A DNA stretch of 64,000 nt from Leptogranulimonas caecicola (GCF_023168405.1 NZ_AP025285.1:1176001-1240000); one strand, 5' to 3'; positions 36,051-45,841 are shown, counted from the first letter of the stretch. Numbers and translations are program-made. The notes: a model not told the origin generated them from the letters alone.

Positions 36051-37304
36051 TTAGAGGTCCTCACGCCAGAACGGCATGCTCATGCAGCGGGGGCCGCCAC
36101 GGCCGCGGGAGAGCTCGGCGCTGGGGATAACCAGCAGCTCCATACCGGCCTTGTAGAGGATGTCGTTGGTGACGTTGTTGCGCTGATAGACGCAGATGGT
36201 GCCGGGACGCACGCAGAGCGTGTTGGAGCCGTCGTTCCACTGCTCACGAGCAGCTGCAATAGGATCGCCGCCGCCGCAGGGGATCAGCGTGACCTGATCG
36301 AGACCCAGGATCTTGGCGAGGGTGTGCTCGAGGGTGTCGTTCATCTCCTCGATCTTGACCTCGTTCTCGTGGGCGCCGGGGGTCATCTTGAAGACCTGGA
36401 GCGTGCCCATGATGGCGGGGTGAATGGTGAACTTGTCGACGTCGATCTGGGTGAACACGGTGTCCAGGTGCATGAAGGCACGGGAGACAGGGATGTTGAA
36501 GGCGTAGATCTCGTCGATGGGGCAATTCTCGCCGTGGCTCCAGAACATGTGGTTAGCCATGACGTCGATTGCAGCAGCCTCGGTACGTTGGGAGATACCC
36601 ACCGCGATGGCGTGGCTGTTGAGGTTCAGCACGTCGCCGCCCTCGGTGTGGTAGGCGGAGTTGCGGCGATACCACAGAGGGCTGTCCTTGTAGTCAGGGT
36701 GATACTTGAAGATGTACTTGCCGTAAAGGGTCTCGCGGTTACGGGTTACCGAGTACATGCGGTTGAGGTTGACGCCGTTGCCCACTACTGCGAAGGGATC
36801 GCGAGTGAAGTAGAGGTTGGGCATGGGGTCAACGAGCAGGTCGCTTTCAGTGTCGCCGTCGGTGCCCACGATAGAACGCAGAGTCTTAGACGACTTAACG
36901 GGGAGCTGGACCTCCTGCTTGGTCACACCAGCCATGGAGTGGAGGACCATCTCGTAGTTGTCCTTGAACGAATCGATGTACTCGCGGATGATCGCGGGAG
37001 CGTGCTTGCCAGAGATGCCAGCCTCTTCGATCCACTGATCCAGGAACTCGTCGCGAGCCTGGGGAGCGGCATCCAGAGCCTCAGCCATGAGCTTCTCGAG
37101 GTAAAGCACCTCGACGCCCTGGTCGCGCAGGGTCTGTGCGAAGGTGTCATGCTCCTCCTGGGCCACGGGCAGGAAGGGAACGTCGTCAAACAGCAGACGC
37201 TCCAACTCGTCCGGGGGCAGGTTCAGCAGCTCGTCACCGGGGCGGTGCAGCATGACCTTCTTGAGGTTGCCGATTTCGCTCGGGACATGAAGTCCTTTGG
37301 ACAT
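36051..37304 (-). CDS. arcA: Arginine deiminase
   Basis: A 417-residue guanidino-group hydrolase converting arginine to citrulline and ammonia. Motifs: NLYFTRDPFAVVGNGV near residue 158, the substrate-binding HTEGGDVL near 218 and the catalytic Cys near residue 407 in the C-terminal RCMSMPFWRED. Length is usual for the family. GGAGGC precedes the ATG. It heads the arc set on the minus strand. Arginine use yields ATP only with a carbamate kinase, which is not in this window. Confidence 0.97.
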   Translation of the reverse strand: MSKGLHVPSEIGNLKKVMLHRPGDELLNLPPDELERLLFDDVPFLPVAQEEHDTFAQTLRDQGVEVLYLEKLMAEALDAAPQARDEFLDQWIEEAGISGKHAPAIIREYIDSFKDNYEMVLHSMAGVTKQEVQLPVKSSKTLRSIVGTDGDTESDLLVDPMPNLYFTRDPFAVVGNGVNLNRMYSVTRNRETLYGKYIFKYHPDYKDSPLWYRRNSAYHTEGGDVLNLNSHAIAVGISQRTEAAAIDVMANHMFWSHGENCPIDEIYAFNIPVSRAFMHLDTVFTQIDVDKFTIHPAIMGTLQVFKMTPGAHENEVKIEEMNDTLEHTLAKILGLDQVTLIPCGGGDPIAAAREQWNDGSNTLCVRPGTICVYQRNNVTNDILYKAGMELLVIPSAELSRGRGGPRCMSMPFWREDL

Positions 37305-37978
37305 TGTGCCTCCTTCTTCGACGGCACCCCGTTGTCCGGCAGGGTGCGTACCAGGACAGAAAAGCCTAACGGGACTGCGGCCGAGTTTTTAGGATTCGCA
37401 GATCCCTAAGCGATGCCATTTGGGCCTCGCTGCTTTCACGGCCCCATTATGCTTCCCATCGGTGCATATTGTTTCCGGTAACCCCCCAACGGTTACATTT
37501 CAACCGCCACCGGATAGCGTCCCCACATATTATCGCCATTAGTGTAGGTTCGGTGTGGTTCCCATTGATTTCCTGCGCTTTTACCTTAGGCAGCACTTTG
37601 CCTTCGTTCACTTTTTTACAAACGCTCTCCGTTTTTATGCGCATTTATCTGAAAGCTACCAGAAATAAACCGTGCCTAAACCAAGAGCCTAATGCATAAA
37701 TATATAGTATTCTTGTATATTATTGCAACATCCAATAGGTGTCATACCCGCTACTGGTCGGCTCAAACCCACAAATGCAAAACTATCTAATTAAGAGACT
37801 TTTAACCATCTTCTCTGCACGGGTCTGCAGGAAATCCCTTTAGTGATTCACCGATTTGTTACCGGATAGACCTTGATACCAACGATAATGGGAAGGCGAC
37901 ATCAGCTGCCACCTACACAGGCGACCCACCCATAGCGACCTTGGCCCCTAGGGCCGTCTCAGCCAGAAAGGCTTTCTC
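37305..37978. other. Divergent intergenic region between arcA and ppk
   Basis: About 670 bases with no gene. It carries promoters for arcA (minus) and ppk (plus), not pinned down. Visible elements: a GCACCC / GGGTGC stem just upstream of the arcA ribosome site (37341-37365), a GTAACC...GGTTAC inverted pair near 37480, and a TA-rich stretch near 37695-37730. A 76-codon plus frame at 37469-37699 has no credible content. Confidence 0.5.
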
Positions 37979-40900
37979 ATGGCTAAGAAGAAACACAGCA
38001 AGAAAGACAGCAAGAAAAAGAAGCGCCACGCTGGAATAGAAGCGGCTTCTGAGTCATCCACACTCAAAGCTCCCGAGAAACACGGCCGCTCCCACGAGAA
38101 AGCCGGAGCCAAGCAGCGACTTTCAGAGGCCCAGCGCAAGGCAGCCAAACAGGCAGCTCGCAAGGCCATAGGGACAAAGGCCACCAAAGACTATGCCGCA
38201 GCCTCAGTGAGAGCCGGTCACCTCTCATCTGAGAAGATGCGTGCCCAAAGCTCCCATAAGTCCAAGCGTGACTATTCCTACACCCAAAACCGCGAGGTCA
38301 GCTGGTTGCGCTTTGACGACCGCGTCCTCACAGAGGCCCTTACGCCCGAAGTCCCCCTCTTCGAGCGCCTCAAGTTTTGCGCTATCTTCCAGAGCAATCT
38401 GGACGAGTGGTTCATGATTCGCGTGGGCGGCCTCTCCACCATGGAATACGTCAAGAACCCGCCGCGTGACAACAAGAGCGACATGACCCCTAGAGAGCAG
38501 CTAGAAGTGCTCTTCGACATGATCCCTAACTATCTGGGACGCCAACAAGAGGCCTTCCATGCTATCGAGCGCCAGCTTATGCGCTTTGGCCTCACTCGAG
38601 TGGACACCGCGAATTTTGATGATCGCGACAATGTGGCGGTAGGACGCTATTTCGATCGTGCCGTGGCCCCCGTGCTCTCTCCCCTGGTGGTGGATCCACG
38701 CCATCCCTTCCCCAACCTTCGCAACGGCCAACTCTATGTCATGTGTGCATTGGATGCGGGAGCTGAGGGCGAGCTTCTCGGCATGGTAGAAGTGCCCCCC
38801 AATGCACCCCGGGTGGTGCCATTGCCTTCGGATTCCAATAATTTCCGCTACACGCTTATTGAAGATGTCATAGCGCAAGGTCTTTCGCACTCGGATCTCT
38901 TCAACAACTATGTGCCGGCGAAGACCTGTGTTGTGCGCGTCACCAGGAACGCCGACATCGACCCTGACGGCGAAGGCGTGGAGGAAGAGGAGGATTATCG
39001 CCAGCACATGAAAAAGATCCTCAGGCGCCGCATGCGCCTGGATCCGGTGCGCGTGGAGCTTCAGGGGTCACTCGGAGAACATCTGGAGGAGTTTGTCCGC
39101 GAAGAGCTAGGCCTTTCTCCAGAGCGCGTCAGCCGCCTGGATATCCCGTTGGACCTCTCCTATGTATATGGCCTCGAGGGCAAGCTGCCGGCGCGCCATC
39201 GCTCCGCATTGCTCTTCGAGCCATTCGAGCCCCAGCAATCAGCCATGGTAGACCCAGCGCGGCCCGTGCGCGAGCAGATCATGGACCACGACGTGCTGCT
39301 CTATTATCCCTATGAGTCCATGAAGCCTCTTTTGGACCTGGTGCGCCAGGCGGCCATCGATGACGATTGCATTTCTATCCGCATTACCTTATACCGCGTA
39401 GCCACTCGCTCCCGTCTGTGCGAAAGCCTCATCACCGCTGCCGAAAACGGCAAAGAGGTTACCGTGTTGATGGAGCTTCGCGCCCGCTTTGACGAGAAGA
39501 ACAACATCGAGTGGGCTGAGCGCCTCTCCCAGGCCGGCTGCACGGTGATCTATGGCTCTGAGGGCTATAAGTGCCACTCCAAGATCTGCCAGATCGCCTA
39601 TCACGACAAGGATGGCATCAGCCGCATCACCTGCCTGGGTACCGGCAACTTCAACGAGAAGACCGCCCGCCTCTATTCTGACTTCATGCTCATGACCGCC
39701 CACAAGGGCATCGGCGAGGACGGCAACGCCTTCTTCCGCAACCTTACCCTGGGCAACCTTCACGGCGCCTATAAGTACTTGGGCGTGGCGCCGGTAGGCC
39801 TCAAACCTCTCATCATGCGCGGTATCGATCGCGAGATCAGCCGCGTCAAGGCCGGAAGCCCCAGCCGCATCTTCATGAAGATGAACTCCCTCACCGACCG
39901 CGACGTCATCGACAAGATCGCCGAGGCCACCCAAGCCGGCGTCTCTGTGACCCTCATAGTCCGCGGCATCTGCTGCATTCGCCCTGCAATCCCCGGTAAA
40001 TCCCAGGGTCTGGAGGTGCGCCAAATCGTAGGCCGCCTGCTGGAGCACTCCCGCGTCTACGCCTTTGGCGAGAACGTGGATACCCTTTACCTCTCCAGCG
40101 CCGACATGATGACCCGCAACACCGAGCGCCGCGTGGAGATCGCCTACCCTGTGCTGGACGATACCTGCCGCGAGTTGGTCATCGAGTACATGGACCTCCA
40201 GCTCTCGGACAACGTCAAGGCTCGTCGCCTCTCCCCCGAGGGCACTTGGGAAGCCATTCCTGTCGAGCCCGATGAGCCGCTGGTCAACAGCCAGGAAGTG
40301 CTCATTGCTTTGGCTTACCACCATGCCCAGCTCAAACAGGCCCCCGGTGGCGCCCCGGCTCCCCTCTCCCCCGAGCTCGCCTCGCTGCCGCCAGATGTCA
40401 TCCGTCGCCTTATCTCCATATTCAGCGACTATCCCCTCAAGCTTGAGCCCGAGGTCACCCCAGTGGCTGCACCCACTCAGGCTGACGATCTCCATGATTT
40501 GGAGACAGCTGGCGACTTTGTGCCGCCAGAGATATTTGAGAGCCATCCGGTGGCCATCCCCGATCGTCCGGCCGACGAGCGCCCTCGAGACATCGCCCAA
40601 GATCAGGCAGCCGTGACCGCCGCAGCTCAGGCGCAAAAGCCTGCTGCGCCCTCAACGCCCCAGCCCGTCGCCGCAGCTAAGACGCCTGCCCCGGTGCCCC
40701 AGGCGACAGAAACACCCTCCCCTGCCGAGAAACCCGCTCCTCAGAAGGCTCCAAGCACTCCAGGGATCCCGGAGAGTCCAGTCACCGCCAACGTGGTAGA
40801 CGACGATGCGCTTCAATCCAGGCCAGACGCCTTTATCGTCAAGCGTGCTCCTGGCAGGATTGCCACGGCCTTCTCCCTCATCAGCCTGGGACTTCGCACT

Positions 40901-41047
40901 CTTATCGCAGGTCCTGAGGCTGCCCTGGCGGCTCAATCCAAAGCTGACGAGCGCAATGCCAAGGAGGAGCGCCGCCGCGCCGAGCGTCGTGCCCGTCGTT
41001 CCCAAAAAGGCTCCAAGCCCTCCCAGAACTCCGGAGACCAGGCATGA
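37979..41047 (+). CDS. ppk: Polyphosphate kinase (PPK1) with extra N- and C-terminal regions
   Basis: A 1022-residue enzyme that makes polyphosphate from ATP; PPK1 usually has about 690-720 residues. Residues about 100-790 are the PPK1 core: NREVSWLRFDDRVLTEAL, NLDEWFMIRVGG, the phospho-His loop YKCHSKICQI near residue 540 and GTGNFNEKTARLYSDF. The first about 95 residues are Lys/Ser/Ala-rich and basic; residues about 835-1022 are Pro/Ala-rich and then Arg/Lys-rich, both probably disordered, and the tail holds a TGCCGAGAAACCC repeat copy read as AEKP. The stop overlaps the methyltransferase start. Basic tails could bind polyphosphate or nucleic acid; this is inference. Confidence 0.92.
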   Translation: MAKKKHSKKDSKKKKRHAGIEAASESSTLKAPEKHGRSHEKAGAKQRLSEAQRKAAKQAARKAIGTKATKDYAAASVRAGHLSSEKMRAQSSHKSKRDYSYTQNREVSWLRFDDRVLTEALTPEVPLFERLKFCAIFQSNLDEWFMIRVGGLSTMEYVKNPPRDNKSDMTPREQLEVLFDMIPNYLGRQQEAFHAIERQLMRFGLTRVDTANFDDRDNVAVGRYFDRAVAPVLSPLVVDPRHPFPNLRNGQLYVMCALDAGAEGELLGMVEVPPNAPRVVPLPSDSNNFRYTLIEDVIAQGLSHSDLFNNYVPAKTCVVRVTRNADIDPDGEGVEEEEDYRQHMKKILRRRMRLDPVRVELQGSLGEHLEEFVREELGLSPERVSRLDIPLDLSYVYGLEGKLPARHRSALLFEPFEPQQSAMVDPARPVREQIMDHDVLLYYPYESMKPLLDLVRQAAIDDDCISIRITLYRVATRSRLCESLITAAENGKEVTVLMELRARFDEKNNIEWAERLSQAGCTVIYGSEGYKCHSKICQIAYHDKDGISRITCLGTGNFNEKTARLYSDFMLMTAHKGIGEDGNAFFRNLTLGNLHGAYKYLGVAPVGLKPLIMRGIDREISRVKAGSPSRIFMKMNSLTDRDVIDKIAEATQAGVSVTLIVRGICCIRPAIPGKSQGLEVRQIVGRLLEHSRVYAFGENVDTLYLSSADMMTRNTERRVEIAYPVLDDTCRELVIEYMDLQLSDNVKARRLSPEGTWEAIPVEPDEPLVNSQEVLIALAYHHAQLKQAPGGAPAPLSPELASLPPDVIRRLISIFSDYPLKLEPEVTPVAAPTQADDLHDLETAGDFVPPEIFESHPVAIPDRPADERPRDIAQDQAAVTAAAQAQKPAAPSTPQPVAAAKTPAPVPQATETPSPAEKPAPQKAPSTPGIPESPVTANVVDDDALQSRPDAFIVKRAPGRIATAFSLISLGLRTLIAGPEAALAAQSKADERNAKEERRRAERRARRSQKGSKPSQNSGDQA

Positions 41048-42360
41048 GACTCGAGGTAGAGCGCTTTTCCTACGGCCCTGACGCCATCGCCCACGCCCCC
41101 GACGGCCGCGTGGTCTTTGTGTCCGGCGCCGTTCCTGGAGATACGGTAGAGGCGCACGTCACCAAAGAAACAGCCCGCAGCCTTAGGGCCACGTGCACCC
41201 AAGTGCTCGAGCCTTCCCCCTATCGGGTGAAGTCGCGCTGCCCCTATTCGGAGGTCTGCGGAGGCTGCCCCTGGGCTTCGGCATCCTATGACTTCCAGCT
41301 CTCAGCCAAGCGCGAAAATGTGGTCTCATCCCTCATGCGAATTGGGCGTTTTGGCCAAGAGCATGCCCAGCAGCTGGTGGCTCCCGCTCAGGCCTGCGGC
41401 GAGAGCTGGGGTTACCGCAACAAGATCGAGCTGGCCGTGGCTCGCCAAGGCCAGCGCACCATCGTGGGCATGCATCCTGCCAAAGGAGCTGCACCCATCA
41501 AAGTTGACCGCTGCCTGCTTCTGGACCCTGTGGCAGAAAAACTCATCAAGGGGGTCTCCGGCGCCCTGTCCTATGTGGCCTCCAGTCATCAGTTGGAGTT
41601 GGAGCGTGTGGGGATTCGGGCTTCTCGGCGCACCCGCGACATCGAAGTGGCCCTCTGGACCTCCCCCGGCGCCTTTCCCCGGGCGCACATGGCCAAAGTG
41701 TTGGGGGATGCTGCCAAACCCACCTCGGTGGTGCGCGTGCTGTCCAAAGGCCCCCAGAAGGCCCGCAAGGTCACAGGAGTTGAGGTGCTCTCGGGCACAG
41801 GCTCTTGGTCCGAGCGCATCTTAGATGAGACGCTCCGGGTGAGTGCCCCATCGTTTTTCCAGGTCAATACCAAAGGTGCCGATAAACTCGTCCACCTTGT
41901 ACTGGAAGGTTTGAATCCTTGCGAAGACGATCTGGCAATGGACCTTTATAGCGGCGCCGGAACCTTCACGGTACCGCTGGCTCGCAGATGCGCCTTCGTG
42001 GACGCAGTCGAGTCCTACGGCCCTGCCGTGCGCGACCTGCGTCGCAATCTGGAGATGAACTCCATCGACAATGGCGATCCTGTGGGCGGCGATGCAGACC
42101 GCGAGTTCCCGGATTCAGAGGCAGACGTCATCGTGGTGGATCCTCCACGAGCAGGCCTGGCTGCCTCTGTGGTAGAAAAGCTATCTCGCCAACCCGCCCG
42201 AGCCATCGCCTATGTCTCCTGTGACCCGGCAACGTTGGCACGCGATCTAGAGCGCTTTGTGGCCCAAGGGGTCTTCGAGCCGGTCTCGATCACCCCAGTG
42301 GATCTCTTCCCCCAAACGTTCCATGTAGAAAATGTCACCATCTTAAAGCGACGCGACTAA
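41044..42360 (+). CDS. RNA uracil-5 methyltransferase, RlmD/TrmA family
   Basis: A 438-residue SAM-dependent enzyme of the RumA/TrmA family. It has an N-terminal TRAM domain (about 1-55), the four-Cys iron-sulphur motif CPYSEVCGGCPW near residue 61, SAM-binding DLYSGAGTFTVPLA near 301 and the catalytic Cys in YVSCDPATLARD near 391. Substrate is 23S rRNA or tRNA U; not decidable by eye. It overlaps ppk by 4 bases (ATGA). Confidence 0.9.
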   Translation: MRLEVERFSYGPDAIAHAPDGRVVFVSGAVPGDTVEAHVTKETARSLRATCTQVLEPSPYRVKSRCPYSEVCGGCPWASASYDFQLSAKRENVVSSLMRIGRFGQEHAQQLVAPAQACGESWGYRNKIELAVARQGQRTIVGMHPAKGAAPIKVDRCLLLDPVAEKLIKGVSGALSYVASSHQLELERVGIRASRRTRDIEVALWTSPGAFPRAHMAKVLGDAAKPTSVVRVLSKGPQKARKVTGVEVLSGTGSWSERILDETLRVSAPSFFQVNTKGADKLVHLVLEGLNPCEDDLAMDLYSGAGTFTVPLARRCAFVDAVESYGPAVRDLRRNLEMNSIDNGDPVGGDADREFPDSEADVIVVDPPRAGLAASVVEKLSRQPARAIAYVSCDPATLARDLERFVAQGVFEPVSITPVDLFPQTFHVENVTILKRRD

Positions 42361-42394
42361 GCCGCAAAGAGGTTTTTTGATCCATTGAAATATA

Positions 42395-42430
42395 GTCAGG
42401 CGACCCTCCTTAACAGGCAGGCCGCCTGAC
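42395..42430. terminator. Convergent hairpin
   Basis: Arms GTCAGGCG (42395-42402) and CGCCTGAC (42423-42430), between the convergent ends of the methyltransferase and peptidase genes. No T-run. Confidence 0.5.
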
Positions 42431-42455
42431 CGATCAATTTGAGGGGTGGCGCAGG

Positions 42456-43439
42456 CTAGCGGCCTGCGGCTCCAGGGAAGCCAAAGGCATCATGGGCGGC
42501 AGCACAGCCTCCAGCAATAGCCTGGGCCAGCGCCTTTTGAGCCAAAACGCCCACCACATCTACCGGGCAATCCACTTTGCCTGTGGCCAGCACAAAGACA
42601 GAATCACCGTCGTTGGTGGTATGAGTGGGCACAATGGCGTGGGCATAGCCGTCAGAGGCCATCTGAGCCACCTTGGTGGCCTGTGCTTTAGTCAAGCGGG
42701 CATCGGTTACCACGCAAGAGATGGTGGTATTGGTGCGCGGAGCGTCTGCTGAGAGCACGTCGAGGGGCATAGAAGCCATTTTCGCCAAGAGATCGAGGGG
42801 TTTATCGGCAATGACCTCAGAGTCAGAAGCCACACGAGCCCCCGCAATAGGATTGCCTGTAGCAGGGTCAAAGACGCTGCCTACGGCATTCACTGCCACC
42901 ACGGCGGTGCAGGTAACCGCTCCAGCCGTCTCTGTAGCCCAACCCAGGCCACCCTTCATGGCGCAGTCAGGACCCAAAAACTTACCTACCGTGCAACCTG
43001 TGCCCGCTCCAAGATTGCCCATGAGGGGCTCTGTGAGTGCCAGGTGATCCAGAGCGTCCACCACAGCCTCTTGGCCACTATGGACATCCGGGCGCACCTG
43101 GGGGTTGCCTACGGCCAGGTCAAAGAGGCAGGCCCCGGTCACGATGGGTACCCGAGCGATGCCTAGATCCAAACCGATGGAGCGGCGCTCCAACTCTTCT
43201 GCAGCCCCCGAAGAGGCGGCAAGGCCAAAGGCCGATCCGCCAGACAGCATGACGGCATGGACTTGATCCACCGTCTCCTCGGGACGCAGCAGATCAGTCT
43301 CGCGGGTAGCAGGAGCGCCTCCAGCCACATCTACCGCTCCGGTAGCTCCTTGGGGCGCCACTATCACCGTGCAGCCAGTTCCCGCCTCCACCTGGGTCCA
43401 GTTTCCCAGATACACATCGTCAAAACCCGGCAGCAGCAT
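42456..43439 (-). CDS. P1-family (S58) peptidase
   Basis: A 327-residue Ntn-hydrolase-fold protein of the DmpA/P1 family, which self-cleaves to expose its nucleophile. NVTQVEAG-type start (LGNWTQVEAGTGCTVI), MLSGGSAFGLAAS near residue 63, and the cleavage region NTTISCVVTDA near 243, where the nucleophile is the Thr/Ser after Asn. Start at 43439 follows AGGGAG; the longer frame reaches into maf. Physiological substrate unknown, possibly small peptides. Confidence 0.86.
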   Translation of the reverse strand: MLLPGFDDVYLGNWTQVEAGTGCTVIVAPQGATGAVDVAGGAPATRETDLLRPEETVDQVHAVMLSGGSAFGLAASSGAAEELERRSIGLDLGIARVPIVTGACLFDLAVGNPQVRPDVHSGQEAVVDALDHLALTEPLMGNLGAGTGCTVGKFLGPDCAMKGGLGWATETAGAVTCTAVVAVNAVGSVFDPATGNPIAGARVASDSEVIADKPLDLLAKMASMPLDVLSADAPRTNTTISCVVTDARLTKAQATKVAQMASDGYAHAIVPTHTTNDGDSVFVLATGKVDCPVDVVGVLAQKALAQAIAGGCAAAHDAFGFPGAAGR

Positions 43440-43470
43440 GGCTTCTCTCCCTCTCTCGTCATCTCTTTTG

Positions 43471-44082
43471 CTAGATGCCCATAACAGGCCCGAGGGCATG
43501 GGGAGCAAAGGCTCGCAGCTCCCGCACCACCTGGGCCACCGGCAACCCTACCACCGTATCGTAGTTTCCCTGAATCTCCTTCACCAAGAGCCGGCCTAAT
43601 CCCTGGATGCCGTAGGCTCCCGCTTTGTCCGCGGGCTCCCCCGTCGCTACATAGGCTTGAATCTCTTGGGAATCAAGCTCGTAGAACTTCACTGCACAGG
43701 TGTTGGAGAAGGTGAGATGGCACCAGTCTTTGGGAGCCGATAGCCCTTCGTGCGGACGCTCTATAAGCGCACAGCCGGTAGAGACATGATGGGTCTTCCC
43801 AGAGAGCTTTCCAAGCATGGTGCGGGCATCCTCAGGCGACGTTGGCTTTCCCAATACGGCGCCGTCGAGCCATACCAACGTATCGGCTGCCAGCACCAGC
43901 TCGCCGGGCTCAGCTGTCTGAGCCACTGCCAGAGCTTTGGCACGCGCCAAACGCTCTACCAGCGACACGGGGTTTTCGCCGGGCAGGGGCGTCTCATCAA
44001 TATTGGCAGGAATGACGCGGAACTCAATTCCCACCTCAGAGAGCAGCTGAGAGCGACGAGGTGACGCGGACGCCAAGATCAT
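43471..44082 (-). CDS. maf: Maf-like nucleoside triphosphate pyrophosphatase
   Basis: A 203-residue house-cleaning NTP pyrophosphatase that hydrolyses non-canonical or pyrimidine NTPs. Motifs: LASASPRRSQLLSEVG at the N-terminus, ADTLVWLDGAVLGKP near 69, and LVKEIQGNYDTVVGLP near 168. Length is normal. Between the P1 peptidase and DJ-1 genes on the same strand. Confidence 0.93.
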   Translation of the reverse strand: MILASASPRRSQLLSEVGIEFRVIPANIDETPLPGENPVSLVERLARAKALAVAQTAEPGELVLAADTLVWLDGAVLGKPTSPEDARTMLGKLSGKTHHVSTGCALIERPHEGLSAPKDWCHLTFSNTCAVKFYELDSQEIQAYVATGEPADKAGAYGIQGLGRLLVKEIQGNYDTVVGLPVAQVVRELRAFAPHALGPVMGI

Positions 44083-44135
44083 AGGTGCATCCTTTTTCTA
44101 GGGGAGCCGGAACCAAAGAGCTGAAAGCTTGAGGA

Positions 44136-44699
44136 TTAATCCACAAGCATGGCGCTGGCAACGCTCTGTGCCGCCTCAGGGCCAAGGAGCGCCGTGGTAA
44201 GCGCCAGGCCAAAAGGCACGGCAAAGGCAGGGCCGGACCCGGTGATGAGGTTTTTATCGGTATAGACGCCGTTTTTCTCTGGGCGCACGCCGGCAGGAAA
44301 ATCAGTGTCGCAACCGGGATAGCAGGTGGCAGTGCGGCCGTCGAGCAGATGCTGCTCGGCCAGGAGCATGGGACCCGCACATATGGCGCCCACAAGCTCG
44401 CCTGTGTTCATGCGGCGGGCGATCTCGTCTGTCACCAGGGGGCATTGGCGCAGATTGTTGACCCCGCCCATACCGCCTGGGATGACCACCAGATCATAGG
44501 CGGACAGATCGCGCGCGCCCAGCTGGGCGGTGCAGGAGACAAGCACGCCATTGGAGGTGGTGACCTGTCCGGTGTCGCCGGTGCAGGCGATGGTGTCCAC
44601 CTCGACTCCAGCACGCGTCATGACGTCCAGGGGAGCCAGGCCTTCGATGGTCTCAAAACCGTCGGCCATACAGATTGCACAGGTTTTCTTTGATGCCAT
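44136..44699 (-). CDS. DJ-1/PfpI family protein
   Basis: A 187-residue DJ-1/ThiJ/PfpI protein with the nucleophile Cys in VGAICAGPMLLAE near residue 105, and ADGFETIEGLAPLDVMTRAG near 13. The family includes deglycases, chaperones and peptidase-like proteins; the function here is uncertain. It faces the HAD gene across a divergent 200-base region. Confidence 0.85.
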   Translation of the reverse strand: MASKKTCAICMADGFETIEGLAPLDVMTRAGVEVDTIACTGDTGQVTTSNGVLVSCTAQLGARDLSAYDLVVIPGGMGGVNNLRQCPLVTDEIARRMNTGELVGAICAGPMLLAEQHLLDGRTATCYPGCDTDFPAGVRPEKNGVYTDKNLITGSGPAFAVPFGLALTTALLGPEAAQSVASAMLVD

Positions 44700-44897
44700 A
44701 GCTCTATCCTCTCCAAGAGATTTGCCATTTGTGCAGCTAGAAGGTCAAAGAGCGGCCTTGGCGCATCCAGGCCCTCTGATAAGTAATCTATCAGTGAGCC
44801 CCGCTGGCCCTGAAGCCATTGTGGCCTCATGTACCCAAACCAGCTGGCCTATCATGGAAACCACAGACACCCGCACATACCTTTGAGGAGCTCGCCT

Positions 44898-45737
44898 ATG
44901 TATCGCATCGTCGCCAGCGATATGGATGAAACCTTTTTAAACTATGACGCCGCAATCCCCGAGGCCAACCTTGAGGCCGTGCACAAGATGCGCCAGCTAG
45001 GCGTGCATTTTGTGATCGCTACCGGCCGCCCCTATTTTTCTATCATCAAAGATCTGGAAGCGTTGGGCCTCGCCGGCAATCCCGATGAGTTTGCCATCAC
45101 TATCAACGGCGCGCTGGTCAAAGCCTGCGACGGCACCGTGGTGGCCAGCTATCCTCTGGACCCTTCCATCGTGGGACGCCTCATTGACTTTGCGGTGGAC
45201 CGCGACCTCTGCCTGCATCTTTATGGCTCCGAGGCCACCTATGTATGGAACATGAACCCCGACGAGTGGGACTTTCTGAATGGCCGCATGGAGGTCGTCG
45301 AGCTCACCTTGGACCAGATACGCGCTCTGGACTGCCCCATCTACAAGGTGCTGGTGGAAAACGAGGACACCCAGGCCCTCCACGACATTCGCGACCAGGC
45401 ATTCGCCCAGATGCCCGACCTGGCCTCCAAAGTGGAGACGGTCTTTTCTTCCGACCGCTACGTGGAGTTCAACACCGCAGGGGTATCCAAGGGCGCAGGC
45501 CTTAAGGATGTCGCCGATCGACTGGGCGTACCCATGCAAGACACCATCGCCGTAGGCGACGCGGTCAACGACCTCGCCATGCTTCAGGCGGCAGGCGCAG
45601 GTTGCGTGGTGGCCAACGTGAGCGGTCTTTTGCGCCCTCTCCTGCCCCAAGACACCTACTACCTCCACTCCAACTGCGCCGAGGGCTGCATGCCTGAGGT
45701 CTTGAATGACCTCATAATTCCTTCGATGGATAAGTAG
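44898..45737 (+). CDS. HAD-family (Cof-type) phosphatase
   Basis: A 279-residue Cof-type HAD hydrolase. Nucleophile motif ASDMDETFLN at residue 6, ATGRPYFSI near 41, and the metal-binding VGDAVNDLAML near 221. The start at 44898 follows GAGGAG; the frame open from 44829 lacks it. The substrate is probably a sugar phosphate or nucleotide. It is followed by a hairpin built on the repeat word. Confidence 0.9.
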   Translation: MYRIVASDMDETFLNYDAAIPEANLEAVHKMRQLGVHFVIATGRPYFSIIKDLEALGLAGNPDEFAITINGALVKACDGTVVASYPLDPSIVGRLIDFAVDRDLCLHLYGSEATYVWNMNPDEWDFLNGRMEVVELTLDQIRALDCPIYKVLVENEDTQALHDIRDQAFAQMPDLASKVETVFSSDRYVEFNTAGVSKGAGLKDVADRLGVPMQDTIAVGDAVNDLAMLQAAGAGCVVANVSGLLRPLLPQDTYYLHSNCAEGCMPEVLNDLIIPSMDK

Positions 45738-45743
45738 CTTCCC

Positions 45744-45787
45744 TGCCGAGAAACGCCTCCGTCTTGAAAGAGGCGCCCTTCTCGGCT
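45744..45787 (+). repeat. Inverted pair of the TTCTCGGCA element forming a hairpin after the HAD gene
   Basis: TGCCGAGAA (45744-45752) faces TTCTCGGC (45779-45786), with CGCCTC / GAGGCG inside. It lies 7 bases after the HAD stop and probably ends that transcript; no T-run follows. Confidence 0.7.
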
Positions 45788-45804
45788 GCACTTCAATGGA
45801 TGAC

Positions 45805-45841
45805 CTAAAACGAGACCTGCAGCCAATGGGTTGCAGGTCTC
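45805..45841 (-). terminator. Terminator of the glycosyltransferase gene
   Basis: Stem GAGACCTGCA / TGCAGGTCTC (10 bp), followed on the minus strand by GTTTTAGG. Confidence 0.75.

Noticed and set aside
35970-37409. 479-codon plus-strand frame opposite arcA
   Set aside because: Antisense shadow of the GC-rich arcA; no ribosome site and no known motif.
37690-37730. ArgR-box-like TA-rich stretch near arcA
   Set aside because: Similarity to the ArgR consensus is too weak and AT-rich sequence gives many chance matches.
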